DNA from: Laguncularia racemosa
Taxonomy: Eukaryota; Streptophyta; Magnoliopsida; Myrtales; Combretaceae
Length of the DNA: 64,000 nucleotides
Assembly (NCBI GenBank): GCA_037954665.1
Contig: JBBMOL010000181.1
Span: 310,001 to 374,000, forward strand
Direction of reading: 5' to 3'
Made by a program: the position numbers and the translations under genes. Positions 11,795-22,238 of this stretch are shown piece by piece. Under the pieces are notes generated by a model. The model made no database searches, was not told where the DNA came from, and saw only the letters and a program-made list of their open reading frames with translations. How positions within the stretch are numbered: the stretch's first letter is position 1; each line of letters begins with the position of its first letter.

Positions 11795-13071
11795 TAATCG
11801 AAAAAGCGCAAGATGATAAGCCTTGGTACTATGATATCAAAACTTTGCTCCAAGAAAGAAAATACCCTGAAATGGCTAGCAAAGATGACCAAAGAACACT
11901 TAGAAAGTTAGCAAGCCATTTCTTATTAAGTGGGTCTGTGCTTTATAGAAGATCACCTGACACCACGTTGCTGAGATGTGTAGACAAAAGAGAGACAGGT
12001 GAACTGATGAAAGAAGTGCATGAAGGAGTATGGGGACCTCACATGAACGGACACATGCTTGCCCAAAAAATCACGAGGATGGGTTACTATTGGTTGATGA
12101 TGGAATCAAACTGTATCAAATATGTCAAGCACTGTCACTTGTGTCAAGTCTATGCTAACAAAATAAATGCTCCACCTAAAGAAGTTCATTCATTATCCGC
12201 ACCATGGCCGTTCTCTATGTAGGGAATCGACATTATCGGGCCAATTACTCCAAAAGCATCCAGTGGTCATAAATTCGTACTAGTAGCTATTAATTATTTC
12301 ACCAAATGGGTGGAAGCCTCGTCATATGCTAGTGTCACCAAAGGAATAATAGTCCAATTCATGAAAAGAGACATAATAGCTTGATATGGAGTTCTTGAAT
12401 CAATCATCACCGATAATGGCACCAACCTCAACAATAAATTGATGATGGAGTTGTGTTAACAATTTAAGATAAACCACAGAAATTTAACTCCGTACCGACC
12501 TCAGATGAATGGGGCAGTAGAAGCGGCCAATAAGAACATTAAGAGAATTGTTGAAAAAATGACCATCACTTATAAAGATTGGCACGAGATGCTACCATTT
12601 GCCCTCATAGCCTACAGAACTTCAATTCGAACATCTACTGGAATTACCCCATATTCTTTGGTATATGGTACTGAGGCAGTATTGCCAATTGAGGTCGAAA
12701 TACCGTCCTTTAAGGTTCTATCAAAAGCACAACTAGATGAATCCGAGTGGGTAAAGAAAAGGATTGATTAGCTAAACTTGATCGATGAGAAAAGACTCAC
12801 CGCATTGTATCATAGCCAATGCTACCAACAAAAAATGGCCTGAGCATTCAATAAGAGAATAAGACCCCAATGTTTTAAAGAAGGAGATTTGGTATTAAGA
12901 AAAGTTCTCCCAAATGCGCAAGATTCAAGGGGCAAGTTTACCCCAAATTATGAGGGTCCATATGTTGTAAAAAGTGTGTTATCAAGAGGGGCCTTAATAT
13001 TAGCCCAAATGGATGGTCTAAAGTTGAGAGACCTAATTAATGCAAATGCGGTTAAAATGTACTATCCCTAA
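11795..13071 (+). pseudogene. pol: Tat element integrase
   Basis: An HHCC zinc domain lies at about 12010-12150 (HEGVWGPH...CHLCQ). A DDE core follows: GIDIIGPI (12225), ITDNGTNL (about 12409) and NGAVEAANK (about 12508), and the C-terminal part holds YRTSIRTSTGITPYSLVYG and FKEGDLVLRK. The frame is mostly one phase (11845-13071) with stops such as TAG at 12220 and TGA at about 12382. No chromodomain is seen, as expected for Tat. It would insert element cDNA if intact. Confidence 0.85.
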
Positions 13072-13244
13072 GCAAGAATATTGAAACTTTGCCAAGATTC
13101 ATAAATGCCAACAACTATTACAATTTCGTGAGTTTGGTTTTCATTCCTTTTATAAGCAAAGTTAATGTCTCTAAACGATCAGTCATCCTGACCAATTGTT
13201 ATTAAACAAACTCTTATATCATTTTTATACACACACTACTGATA
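13072..13244 (+). other. Start of Tat 3' untranslated region
   Basis: Short AT-rich piece between the INT stop and the nested Tekay element. It continues at 20122 after the insertion. I could not identify a target duplication for the nested element (TGATA before, TTAAC after). Confidence 0.55.
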
Positions 13245-14156
13245 CGAACCATGCCAACCAGTGACGAAACCCAATACCAATACGTTCGAAAATTCGTTGC
13301 CTAAGACGCCCAAACACCTAAAGTGGAAACCGCGACCCGTTGTCTATAAGCGAGACAAGAACCTTGGTATAAAAATGAAGACGCCACAATCGGGATGGAA
13401 GACCGATTGATAAGTCGGGATGAATGCCACGGAAATCAATTCGATAAGTTCGATTTAGTTCTTGAAGAACCAAGAGAGGTGCCTCTCAAAAGTGTTTAAT
13501 GCTCAAAGATGTAAAAAAAATTCTTAGTTGTTCTAAACCCTAGGAGCTTTTATACTAGGGTTACAATTCGTGAAAAACAAGTCCAAAACGACATAGCTTA
13601 GATAAGTTGCGTAAAAACACGAAACAAAAAAAGCTGGCTGGCAGGGGATACACGGCCGTGTACACGACCGTGTACTTTGGCCGTGTACCTTTCTGTACAA
13701 CTTCTAGCAACATACACGGCCGTGTACACGACCGTGTACTTTGACCGTGTACTTTTCTGTGCACATTCTGGTCACATACACGACTGTGTACTTCTGGTTG
13801 TATATCTTTCTGTGGATTTGTTTGTCTCCATACACGGCCATGCCTTTTAACCGTGTATCTAGCCGTGTATGATTCTGTGCAATCTTGAGATTGTTACACG
13901 GCCGTGTCTTGAAAGTACACGCCCTCTTCAACCCATGTCCGGTGTGACTTGTATAAGAGCAAGGGTCTTCCCATGGTTGTTCCAATCCGTTCCAACTTCA
14001 TGATTGCTCCAATCCTTTCCGACTTCATGGGCATCCTTTATCAACCCGTTAAGTGCTTCCTTGAGTCGTTTCGCTCGACTTCTTGTGATCGGTCCAAGCG
14101 GCACTTCAAGAGGATCCACATTCCTTCTTCCGGCTTGACTCTCATTAAGGATCTCA
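13245..14156 (-). repeat. Tekay 3' LTR
   Basis: It matches 19288-20121 almost base for base except for extra short palindromic units near 13650-13790, which make it 912 bp against 834 bp. The end of the pol reading frame (to 13928) lies within it. Confidence 0.88.
13649..13920. repeat. Palindromic ACACGGCCGTGT repeat block in LTR
   Basis: About ten diverged copies of a 12-14 bp palindrome (TACACGGCCGTGTA and variants) are spaced irregularly and separated by CTTTCTGT-type linkers. The right LTR has a shorter version at 19688-19890, so unit number changed after insertion or between template strands. It could be a regulatory or structured-RNA segment; no protein is implied by the short frames across it. 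Confidence 0.8.
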
Positions 14157-15435
14157 TCATTCTCCTCCTCTTGAAAAGGATTTGTCCTCAAATCGTCACC
14201 TACATCAAAAGGACTAAGATTAGTAACATTAAATGTGGCACTTACTTGATACTCACCAGGCAAATCTATCTTGTATGCATTGTCGTTGATGCGCTCAAGA
14301 ACTTGAAATGGTCTATTGCCTCTAAGAAGTAGTTTAGATCGACGCTGCACGGGAAACCATTCTTTGCGCATGTGAACCCAAACCCAATCTCCAGGTTCAA
14401 AAACAGCTTGTCGACGACCCTTGTTGGCTTGTTTCACATACTACTCTGTTCGTCGTTCAATGTTCAGCCTTGCCTTCTCATGGATCTGTTGAACAAATTC
14501 GGCCTTCTTCTTGCCATCTAAATTAACATACTCAGAAATAGGCAAAGGTGATAAATCCAAAGGAGTTAGTGGATTAAAACCATACACAATTTCAAAAGGA
14601 GAAAATTTAGTAGCAGAATGCACTGTACGGTTATAAGCAAATTCAACATGCGGCAAACAATCCTCCCAACTCTTAATATTCTTTTTAATTACAGCCCTCA
14701 ACAAAGTAGATAAGGCCCGATTCACTACCTCAGTTTGACCGTCAGTTTGTGGATGACAAGTAGTAGAAAACAATAACTTAGTTCCTAACTTAGCCCATAA
14801 GGTCTTCCAAAAGTAGCTTAAGAACTTAGCATCCCTATCTGATACAATTGTTCTAGGCATACCATGCAATCGCACAACTTCCCTAAAGAATAAATTGGCA
14901 ATATTACAAGCATCATCCGTTTTGTGATAAGGAATGAAATGTGCCATTTTAGAGAATCTATCAACAACTACAAAAATAGAATCCCGACCATGTCTAGACC
15001 TGGGTAATCCTAACACAAAGTCCACAGAAATATCTACCCACGGCTCATGAGGAATGGGAAGTGGGGTGTAAAGCCTTTGAGGTTGGACTCTAGATTTTGC
15101 TTGCCTACACGTGACACATCGCTCACAAATCCTCTCAACATCTCGTTTCATGTGAGGCCAATAGAAGTGTTTCTGCAATACCCCTAATGTTTTAGCTACG
15201 CCAAAGTGTCCCATTAACCCTCCTCCATGAGACTCCCTCACTAGCAATTCTCTTAAGGAACAAATTGGAATGCACAGTTTACTCTCCCTAAACAAGAATC
15301 CTTCATGTTTATAAAATTTTCCATGCCCACTCTTCTCACAATACACATACTCCTCACAAAAATCTCGATCAGCAGCATATAACTCCTTAATGTGCTCAAA
15401 ACCAAGCAGTCTAGAACTAAGAGTAGAGATAAGAG
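13928..15435 (-). pseudogene. pol: Tekay integrase with C-terminal domain, extending into LTR
   Basis: The zinc HHCC (ESHGGGLMGHFG...CVTCRQAK, about 15230-15100), the DDE core (VDISVDFVLGLP, VSDRDAKFLS, DGQTEVVNRAL) and the GDWVWVHMRKEWFP region are intact. A single TAG at about 14440 separates the core from the C-terminal part, where a Gln codon is likely. The frame then crosses the PPT (DLRTNPFQEEENDE) and runs 229 bp into the 3' LTR to a stop at 13928. The C-terminal segment ITRSRAKRLKEAL is typical of this lineage; a clear chromodomain is not obvious to me. Confidence 0.87.
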
Positions 15436-16767
15436 TATACCTTCTAGATAGTGCATCAACAACGACATTCTCTTTACCTTGCTTGTAGTGGATAACATAT
15501 GGAAATGTTTCGATGAACTCCACCCAACGAGCATGCCTTTTATTTAGCTTGTGTTGCCCCCTCAAGTACTTCAAGGATTCATGATCAGTGTGGATCACGA
15601 ACTCTTTCGGCCAAAGGTAATGTTGCCACGTCTTCAGGGCTCAAACCAATGCATATAGCTCCTTGTCGTAAGTAGGGTAATTCAAGGTTGCCCCACTTAG
15701 CTTCTTGCTAAAGAATGAAATCGGTCTTCTCTCCTGCATAAGCACTGCTCCAATACCTAATCCTGAAGCATCACACTCAATTTCAAACGTTTTAGTAAAG
15801 TTAGGTAAAGCAAGTAACGGCGACTGAGTCAGCTTATTTTTAAGCGTCTGAAAGGCCTTCTCTTGTTGCTCTCCCCAGCTGAACCCCACGTTCTTCTTAA
15901 TTAACTCAGTAAGTGGTGATGCAATGGTGCTGAAATCCTTCACAAATCTCCTGTAAAAGCTCGCTAGTCCATGGAAACTCCGCACATTACTTACATTGGT
16001 TGGACTAGGCCATTCTTGGATCGCACGAACCTTTTCTTCATCAACCTATATTCCTTGCGCACTAACAACAAAACCAAGAAACACAATTTTGTCTGTGCAA
16101 AAAGTGCACTTCTTGATGTTAGCATATAATTTTTCCTTTCGCAACACTTCTAAAACATCCCTCAAGTGTGACATATGATCTTCCAAACTTTTTCTATAAA
16201 TAAGAATGTCATCAAAATAGACAACCACAAATTTTCCAATAAATGTCCTCACAACATGGTTCATAAGTCTCATAAAAGTACTAGGTGCATTAGTTAACCC
16301 GAAAGGCATTACTAACCACTCATACAATCCATATTTTGTCTTAAATGCAGTTTTCCATTCATCACCCTCTTTCATTCTAATTTAGTGATATCCACTTTTC
16401 AGATCAATTTTAGAAAAGACACTAGACCCATGTAACTCATCTAACATGTCATCTAAGCGAGGAATGGGATGATGATACTTACCGTATTGTTGTTGATGGC
16501 GCGACAGTCAACACACATCCTCCATGTCCCATCCTTCTTAGGCACCAAAATCACAGGCACTGCACATGGACTCATGCTCTCTCTCACGTACCCCTTCTCC
16601 ATTAATTCATCGACCTGCCTTTGGAGTTCCTTTGTCTCCTCCGGATTGCTCCTGTAAGCTGGCTTGTTTGGAATCGATGCTCCGGGTACAAGATCAATCT
16701 GGTGCTCAATACCACGAATAGGTGGTAATTCCTTTGGAATCTCCTCAGGAAAGACATCTTCAAAGTC
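15436..16767 (-). pseudogene. pol: Tekay reverse transcriptase and RNase H
   Basis: RT motifs are well kept: KKDGTWRMCVDCRAIN, MPFGLTNAPSTFMRLMN, VVYFDDILIY (catalytic YFDD) and FLGFVVSAQGI. RNase H shows FEIECDASGLGIGAVLMQ and TDHESLKYLRG. Damage is small: one base appears lost near 16480 (a frame change after the AINNNTV segment), and there are stops at about 16380, 16046 and 15638 that fit CAA, CAG and CGA changed by C-to-T. Confidence 0.87.
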
Positions 16768-17697
16768 CTACACAAGAGACATAACCACACTAGGCAAAGA
16801 GTTAGATAATTCGTTAGTAGTCAAACATGTTTCCTTAAAAACCAGGAACAACATAGGTTGCCTCATCACTAACGCTCTCCTTACTACACTCGCTCTTGCC
16901 ATACAACTCTCCTTTTGCAAGGCTGCCATCTCCTTTTCACTCACCACCAAAGTTGATCCCCCTTCAACTTGGCCTCTCACACTCTTTCCAGCCTTCCTCT
17001 CCTTTTCCTTTTGATCTTGAGTTTTATATTCCTTTTTCTTCTCATTGTCTTTTTCTCTCTCACTCTCACTCTCACTCTGCTTTTCACTCACCTTGTGTTT
17101 TGCAAAAGACTATTGTAGCTGCAACTGGTCCTCATACACTTGCTTAGGTGTTAAAGGTTTAAGATTAAAGCTTTTCCCCTGGTGAACAAGCGTATACTTG
17201 TTAGAAAAGCCATCATGAACAACCTTCCTATCAAATTGTCATGGCCTCCCCAACAACACATGACATGCTTGCATTGGCACTACATCACATAACACCTCAT
17301 CCTCATACCTACCAATGTGAAACCCAATCAATGCTTGCTTACTCACCTTAGTCTCTCCACTATCATTCAACCACTGCAATTTATATGGACTAGGGTGTCT
17401 AACAGTTTTGAGCCCCAGCCTCTCAACAATAAAGTTACTCACTACATTGGTGCAACTCCCTCCATCAATGATTAAACTACAAATGTGATCTCCTAGATAG
17501 CATCTAGTATGAAATATATTCTCTCTTTGCACCTCCTCTTCTTCCTTCACCTGTACATTCAAAGCTCGCTTTACGACTGCCACTAGCCTTGCCATTGTAG
17601 GCTCCTCATCATCACTAGCATCCTCTAATGGAGGCATATCATCTTCCTCACTATCCCCCTCAGTCTCATACTCTCCATTATCACGCAAAATCATCAC
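16768..17697 (-). pseudogene. Tekay protease and Lys/Glu-rich linker
   Basis: Retropepsin-like domain with IIDGGSCTNVVSNFIVERLGL (about 17470) and HVLLGRP at its end; the next codon is TGA where Trp (TGG) is usual. After it comes a highly charged linker (17091-16960, Ser/Glu/Lys repeats) leading into RT. The protease would mature the polyprotein. Apart from the TGA and a TAG at about 17114 the frame is continuous. Confidence 0.85.
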
Positions 17698-17700
17698 ACG

Positions 17701-18772
17701 CCTATTTGACTAGCAATATGGCCTCTACCTTGGCATTTAAAACATCTAATGTCACGATTTCTAAAAGTAGAAGAATCAGGGTTACCTTGGTTACCAGGAG
17801 TAGAACCCGCTTGCCTCAGCTCCCCTTTTGGTTTGGTGGGTAAAGGCTTTTCTTCCTTCTTCCATTGATTAGTCTTCCAAGTGGATGACCCATTACCCTG
17901 TTAAAACCGTACATTACTACTACCCTTCCGCTCATGTTGGTTCTCAACCTTTATAGCCATGTGAACCATATCCTCCAATTCTACATAATGCTGCAATTCA
18001 ACCACATTTTGGATTTCTCTATTCAACCCAACAAGAAACCTAGCCATTGTAGCCTCTCTATCCTCCTCTACATTCGCCCTAATCATAGTGACTTCCATCT
18101 CTTTGAAATACTCATCTACACTTCGGCTTCCCTGCCTCAGAGTTTGCAACTTGTTGTACAATTCACGATAGTAATACGTAGGCACAAACCGCTTCTTCAT
18201 CACTCTTTTCATCTCTTCCCAAGACTCAATAGATGGCTCGCCACTCCTTCTCCTATTCAACATTAGTTGATCCCACCACACTATAGCATAATCCGAAAAT
18301 TCAATGGCAGCAAGTTTTACCTTCTTTCTCCCACTATAGTTGTGACAATCAAATACCATCTCCACCTTTTTCTCCCATTCTAAGTACGCCTCGGGATCAT
18401 TCTTCCCTTGGAAAGGAGGAATCTTCATCTTTATGCTACTGAATTGATCATCCTCTCTATTCCTATCTCCTCTATCTTCCCAATCTCTAGTTCCTCTATT
18501 CCGACCACTATATCCTCTATAACTCCCAACAGAAGGCTCATCAAAGTCATCATCCGACATTTCATCTCCACCCTTCGGTACTCTTCTAGAACGACTCTCC
18601 TTCTTACGCCCTTGGAATACATTTGTGGATTGCTCTAATCTTTGCTCTACCGTCTCATGAATTTGTTCCATTCCCTCTTGGAACATCCTCTTCATTTCAC
18701 CCTCAACGCCTCAATTACTAACCTAGCATCAAACCTTCCCCTCTCACCTTCAGGAGAATGTTGTCTCAACAT
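17701..18772 (-). pseudogene. gag: Tekay gag with damaged CCHC knuckle
   Basis: Starts at ATG 18772. The first about 24 codons are one base out of phase with the main frame (18695-17901). The capsid core carries IPPFQGKNDPEAYLEWEKK and SWEEMKRVMKKRFVP, as in plant Ty3 gag. After a stop near 17901 the frame continues to a zinc knuckle CFKCQGRGHIASQ; the expected fourth Cys and neighbours are missing and the frame shifts by one into the protease ORF (17697), consistent with a short deletion of about 7 bases at 17708-17715. Confidence 0.85.
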
Positions 18773-19266
18773 TGTCCCTGCAGAAAAGATTAGTACTAAC
18801 ATAAATATATATATATAATTAAACCTCACGATACACTCCCTTACGTATTTCGCTCAAATGATGATATCACACAGTCACTCGTGTATTCTCACAAACAATG
18901 ATGATATCTACTCGCCAATTCCTCTTCTCAATTCTCTTAGAACTAACCCGAACTACACCAATTTCCTTCCGTAGAATTCAAAACAACTCTAGGGTTCATA
19001 AATTTTCCTCTATTTTTTCTATCCGATTTTTTTTTTTTTTGTCTTGGTTGTTGCTCTTGATCACGTTTTTCTTTTCTTTTCTTTTCTCTTCTTTTTTTTG
19101 TCGTGATTTTTTACTCTCTTTTTTTTTTAACAATTGCCTAGGCGATATTATACTATCAAAAGACAATCAATACTACGAAATTGAATACGATAATTGATAT
19201 GAACGATTTGAGTTAGGGTTTTTGATATTACCTTCCTCAACCAAACTTGATGTTTTGACAAACCTA
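18773..19266 (-). other. Tekay 5' untranslated region
   Basis: AT-rich leader between PBS and gag. It contains long T runs (19028-19041, 19121-19130) and no coding frame. Confidence 0.7.
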
Positions 19267-19279
19267 AGCTCTGATACCA
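19267..19279 (-). other. Tekay primer binding site (tRNA-iMet)
   Basis: AGCTCTGATACCA, the complement of TGGTATCAGAGCT, lies 8 bases from the 5' LTR end. It fixes the element's orientation as minus. Confidence 0.9.
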
Positions 19280-19287
19280 AACTAATA

Positions 19288-20121
19288 TGAACCACGCCAA
19301 CCAGTGACGAAACCCAATACCAATACGTTCGAAAATTCGTTGCCTAAGACGCCCAAACACCTAAAGTGGAAACCGCGACCCGTTGTCTATAAGCAAGACA
19401 AGAACCTTGGTATAAAAATGAAGACGCTACAATCGGGATGGAAGACCGATTGATAAGTCGGGATGAACGCCACGGAAATCAATCCGATAAGTTCGATTTA
19501 GTTCTTGAAGAACCAAAAGAGGTGCCTCTCAAAAGTGTTTAATGTTCAAAGATGTAAAAAAAATTCTTAGTTGTTCTAAACCCTAGGAGCTTTTATACTA
19601 GGGTTAGAATTCGTGAAAAACAAGTCCAAAACGACGTAGCTTAGATAAGTTGCGTAAAAACACGAAACAGAAAAAGCTGGTTGGCAGGGTACACAGCCGT
19701 GTACTTTGGTCGTGTACCTTTCTGTACAACTTCTGGCAACATACACGGCCGTGTACTTCTGGTCGTGTATCTTTCTGTGGATTTGCTTGTCTCCATACAC
19801 GGCCGTGCCTTTTAACCGTGTATCTAGCCGTGTATGATTCTGTGCAATCTTGAGATTCTTACACGGTCGTGCCTTGAAAGTACACGCCCTCTTCAACCAG
19901 TGTCCGGTGTGACTTGTATAAGAGCAAGGGTCTTCCCATGGTTGTTCCAATCCATTCCAACTTCATGATTGCTCCAATCCTTTCCGGCTTCATAGACATC
20001 CTTTATCAACCCGTTAAGTGCTTCCTTGAGTCGTTTCGCTCGACTTCTTGTGATCGGTCCAAGCGGCACTTCAAGAGGATCCACATTCCTTCTTCCGACT
20101 TGACTCTCATCAAGGATCTCA
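19288..20121 (-). repeat. Tekay 5' LTR
   Basis: 834 bp, bounded TG...CA on the plus strand (TGAACC to GATCTCA). It carries a silent copy of the pol C-terminus (19893-20141 frame), as expected if the coding end lies in the LTR. Confidence 0.88.
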
Positions 20122-21334
20122 TTAACTACCCAATGCCTCATAATAAATAATGAACAATGAAGTGATGATAAAACTCAACGGAATTTTGTATGATTCCACC
20201 TATTTTGAGCATTAGATCAGGAATATTCACGGGATAACACCAATATCATAAGAGCCATGCTCGCAAGAAGGAAAAATACATTAGGGCTCTCTTCTCTATT
20301 TAAAACAAGGGTAAGTAGAGAAAGATCAAATTATCACGAGGGTTTAGTTGTTTGGTTGTTATCTACGACAAGCCAATAAGCATTTAAAGTAAATAATCAT
20401 TCATCATGAGTCACATTTTCTATTTAAATTGGCTAGTCTAAAAGACACCTCTCATTATCATTTGATCATCTCATAAGAAGCATTTTTTAAAGATGCTAGG
20501 TTACTAAGATGCATTCAGACATCGTTCAAAAGATACTTCCCACTATTAGTTAGTTAGCCCATAATGGGGCATTTTCCTAAACTTTCTTCGTTAGGGTTAT
20601 AAGTCTAAAGAGACGCTTCCCACTATTGGTTAGTTAGCCCACAATGGGGCACTTTCCTAAAAATCCTCCTATTACAATTGCTAGTCTAGTAGGATGCTTC
20701 CTATCATCAATTAGTCAACTCATAAGAGCACTTTTCTAAACAATGTCTTTTTTAATGTCGCTAGTTTAGTGAAACACTTCCTATCATCGATTAGTCAGCT
20801 CGTAAGAGGACTTTTCTTGAAAATTTCTTCTTTAAGGTTGCTAGTCTTGTAAGATGCCTCTTATTATCAATTAACCAGCTCATAAGAGCGCTTTCCTAAA
20901 CAATCTCTTCTTTAAGGTTGCTAGTCCTGTAAAACACTTCCTATTATCAGTTAATTAGCTCAAAAGAGCACATTCCTAAACAATCTCTGTTTAAAGTTGT
21001 TAGTCTAATGAGACTTCTTATCATCGATTAGTTAGCTCATAAGAGAACTTTTCTAGACGATCTCTCCCTCTAGGTTACTAGTCTAGTGAGATATTTCTTA
21101 TCTAAGACCACTCCCCAAAGAGTATTAATAATCATAAAGTGATCATTTTTTTTTTTTTTTGCAACATGGGATTGTTAGCTCGTGGAGCATTTTCCTTACT
21201 CAAACTAATAGTCAAACAACTCCCTAATAGAACCAAGTTCAGATAGCCAACTAACCATGGCGTTATCCACTGGTCTATTAGGCAAAAATGGTGTCTTTGT
21301 TGTTTTTGCAGTTAAGTTTTTTAAACTTTACTAC
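20122..21334 (+). other. Tat 3' untranslated region, continued
   Basis: Non-coding DNA between the nested Tekay element and the PPT of the Tat element. It holds the 80-bp repeat array (20430-21110) and a poly-T run near 21147. Confidence 0.75.
20430..21110 (+). repeat. 80-bp tandem repeat array in Tat 3' UTR
   Basis: About eight diverged units with core words GCTAGTCTAGTGAGAC, CTTCCTATCATC, GCTCATAAGAGCAC and TTTCCTAAACAATC. Unit starts at about 20598, 20680, 20760, 20840, 20920 and 20999 give a steady period of 79-82 bp. Tat/Ogre elements are known to carry variable tandem repeats in this position that can seed satellites. Confidence 0.88.
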
Positions 21335-21347
21335 AAAGAGGGGCAAC
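21335..21347 (+). other. Tat polypurine tract
   Basis: AAAGAGGGGCAAC directly precedes the 3' LTR start TGTAAACACC. This layout is typical of Tat-lineage elements and primes plus-strand DNA synthesis. Confidence 0.8.
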
Positions 21348-22238
21348 TGTAAACACCCCATTTTTTTCCTCTAATCATAATTAATGTTTTTTTTCATTTT
21401 TTTTCTATTTTTCATATAGGAAGGAAAAATAATGACAAAAAATAAAATAAATAGGAGTAATGTACCAATATTGGAAAATGAAGGAAAAAATAACAATGAA
21501 AGATATTTAGGGATTTTTATAAAATTTTAGAACTTCAAAATAATGTAAAATTAATAAAAATTGCCACGTTTATATACAATTTGCATTAAATACAAAACTA
21601 AGATTTAGGCAACTCAGCTAGCTCATATGCATGCTTAGGATGCGTGCGGGGAGGTGAGGTCGAGGGTTCGAATCCTGAGAAGGCACTTCATGTCATTTTG
21701 CGTTTTTGTTCACTAAGTTACTAAGTGTCAATAGCTGATTAGACAACACGAGCGCACGCGCCTGACACGTACTCGTCTTCTACCTCCATCCAAGATCGGC
21801 GCCGACGTAGGAAGAACAAAATCTGGCCATTTTGATTCAAATTTTTACACAAATCCAGCAGATCTTTAACTAAAAGAGGATAAACATCATCAAATTAACA
21901 TTAATCCTAACAGAAAATCAAAGATTTACACGAATCAAAAAGAAAATAAAAAGAGGATGAAGATGGGTCTCAACTGCACGTCGAATCTGAACATATCCGG
22001 AGGATTTTCATGAGTCTATAAATAAGACTCAATGAAAGGAGGAAGTAGAAGCAATTGGAAGAAAAAGAAAAAGTGGAAGAACACTAAGAAAGAAAAAAAC
22101 CCCTCGCCGGAGTTCTCTCTCTCTCTTAGAAACCCACACCGTAGCCACTCGAACCACCGCTTAGGGTGGTTCTTGACAAAAACTACCACAAACATTGGCT
22201 TCCTCACCTCTAGAAAGCTCGAAAACACCTATTAATCG

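Larger units (their letters stand above)
13245..20121 (-). mobile_element. Tekay-type chromovirus (Ty3/Gypsy), nested, nearly complete
   Basis: Full-length element of about 6.9 kb in reverse orientation: 5' LTR 19288-20121, iMet PBS 19267-19279, gag-pol 18772-13928, PPT beside 14157, 3' LTR 13245-14156. Gag with a CCHC knuckle, protease with IIDGGSCTN, RT, RNase H, an HHCC-DDE integrase and a C-terminal domain ending in DLRTNPFQ fit the Tekay (Del) lineage. Only a handful of stops and three short frameshifts interrupt it, so it is far younger than its Tat host. The 3' LTR begins CG instead of TG (13245). Confidence 0.9.

Noticed and set aside
13561..13985. Minus-strand frames rich in TRPC/VHGR-type residues
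   Set aside because: They are translations of the CACGGCCGTG palindrome arrays in the LTR and have no protein-like domain; similar frames at 46307-46857 arise from the hAT minisatellite.
16664..17147. Plus-strand frames opposite Tekay protease-RT
   Set aside because: Antisense shadows of a clear minus-strand pol frame.
20430..21110. CRISPR or gene-coding repeat
   Set aside because: 80-bp direct repeats without distinct spacers, inside a Tat 3' UTR in a plant genome.
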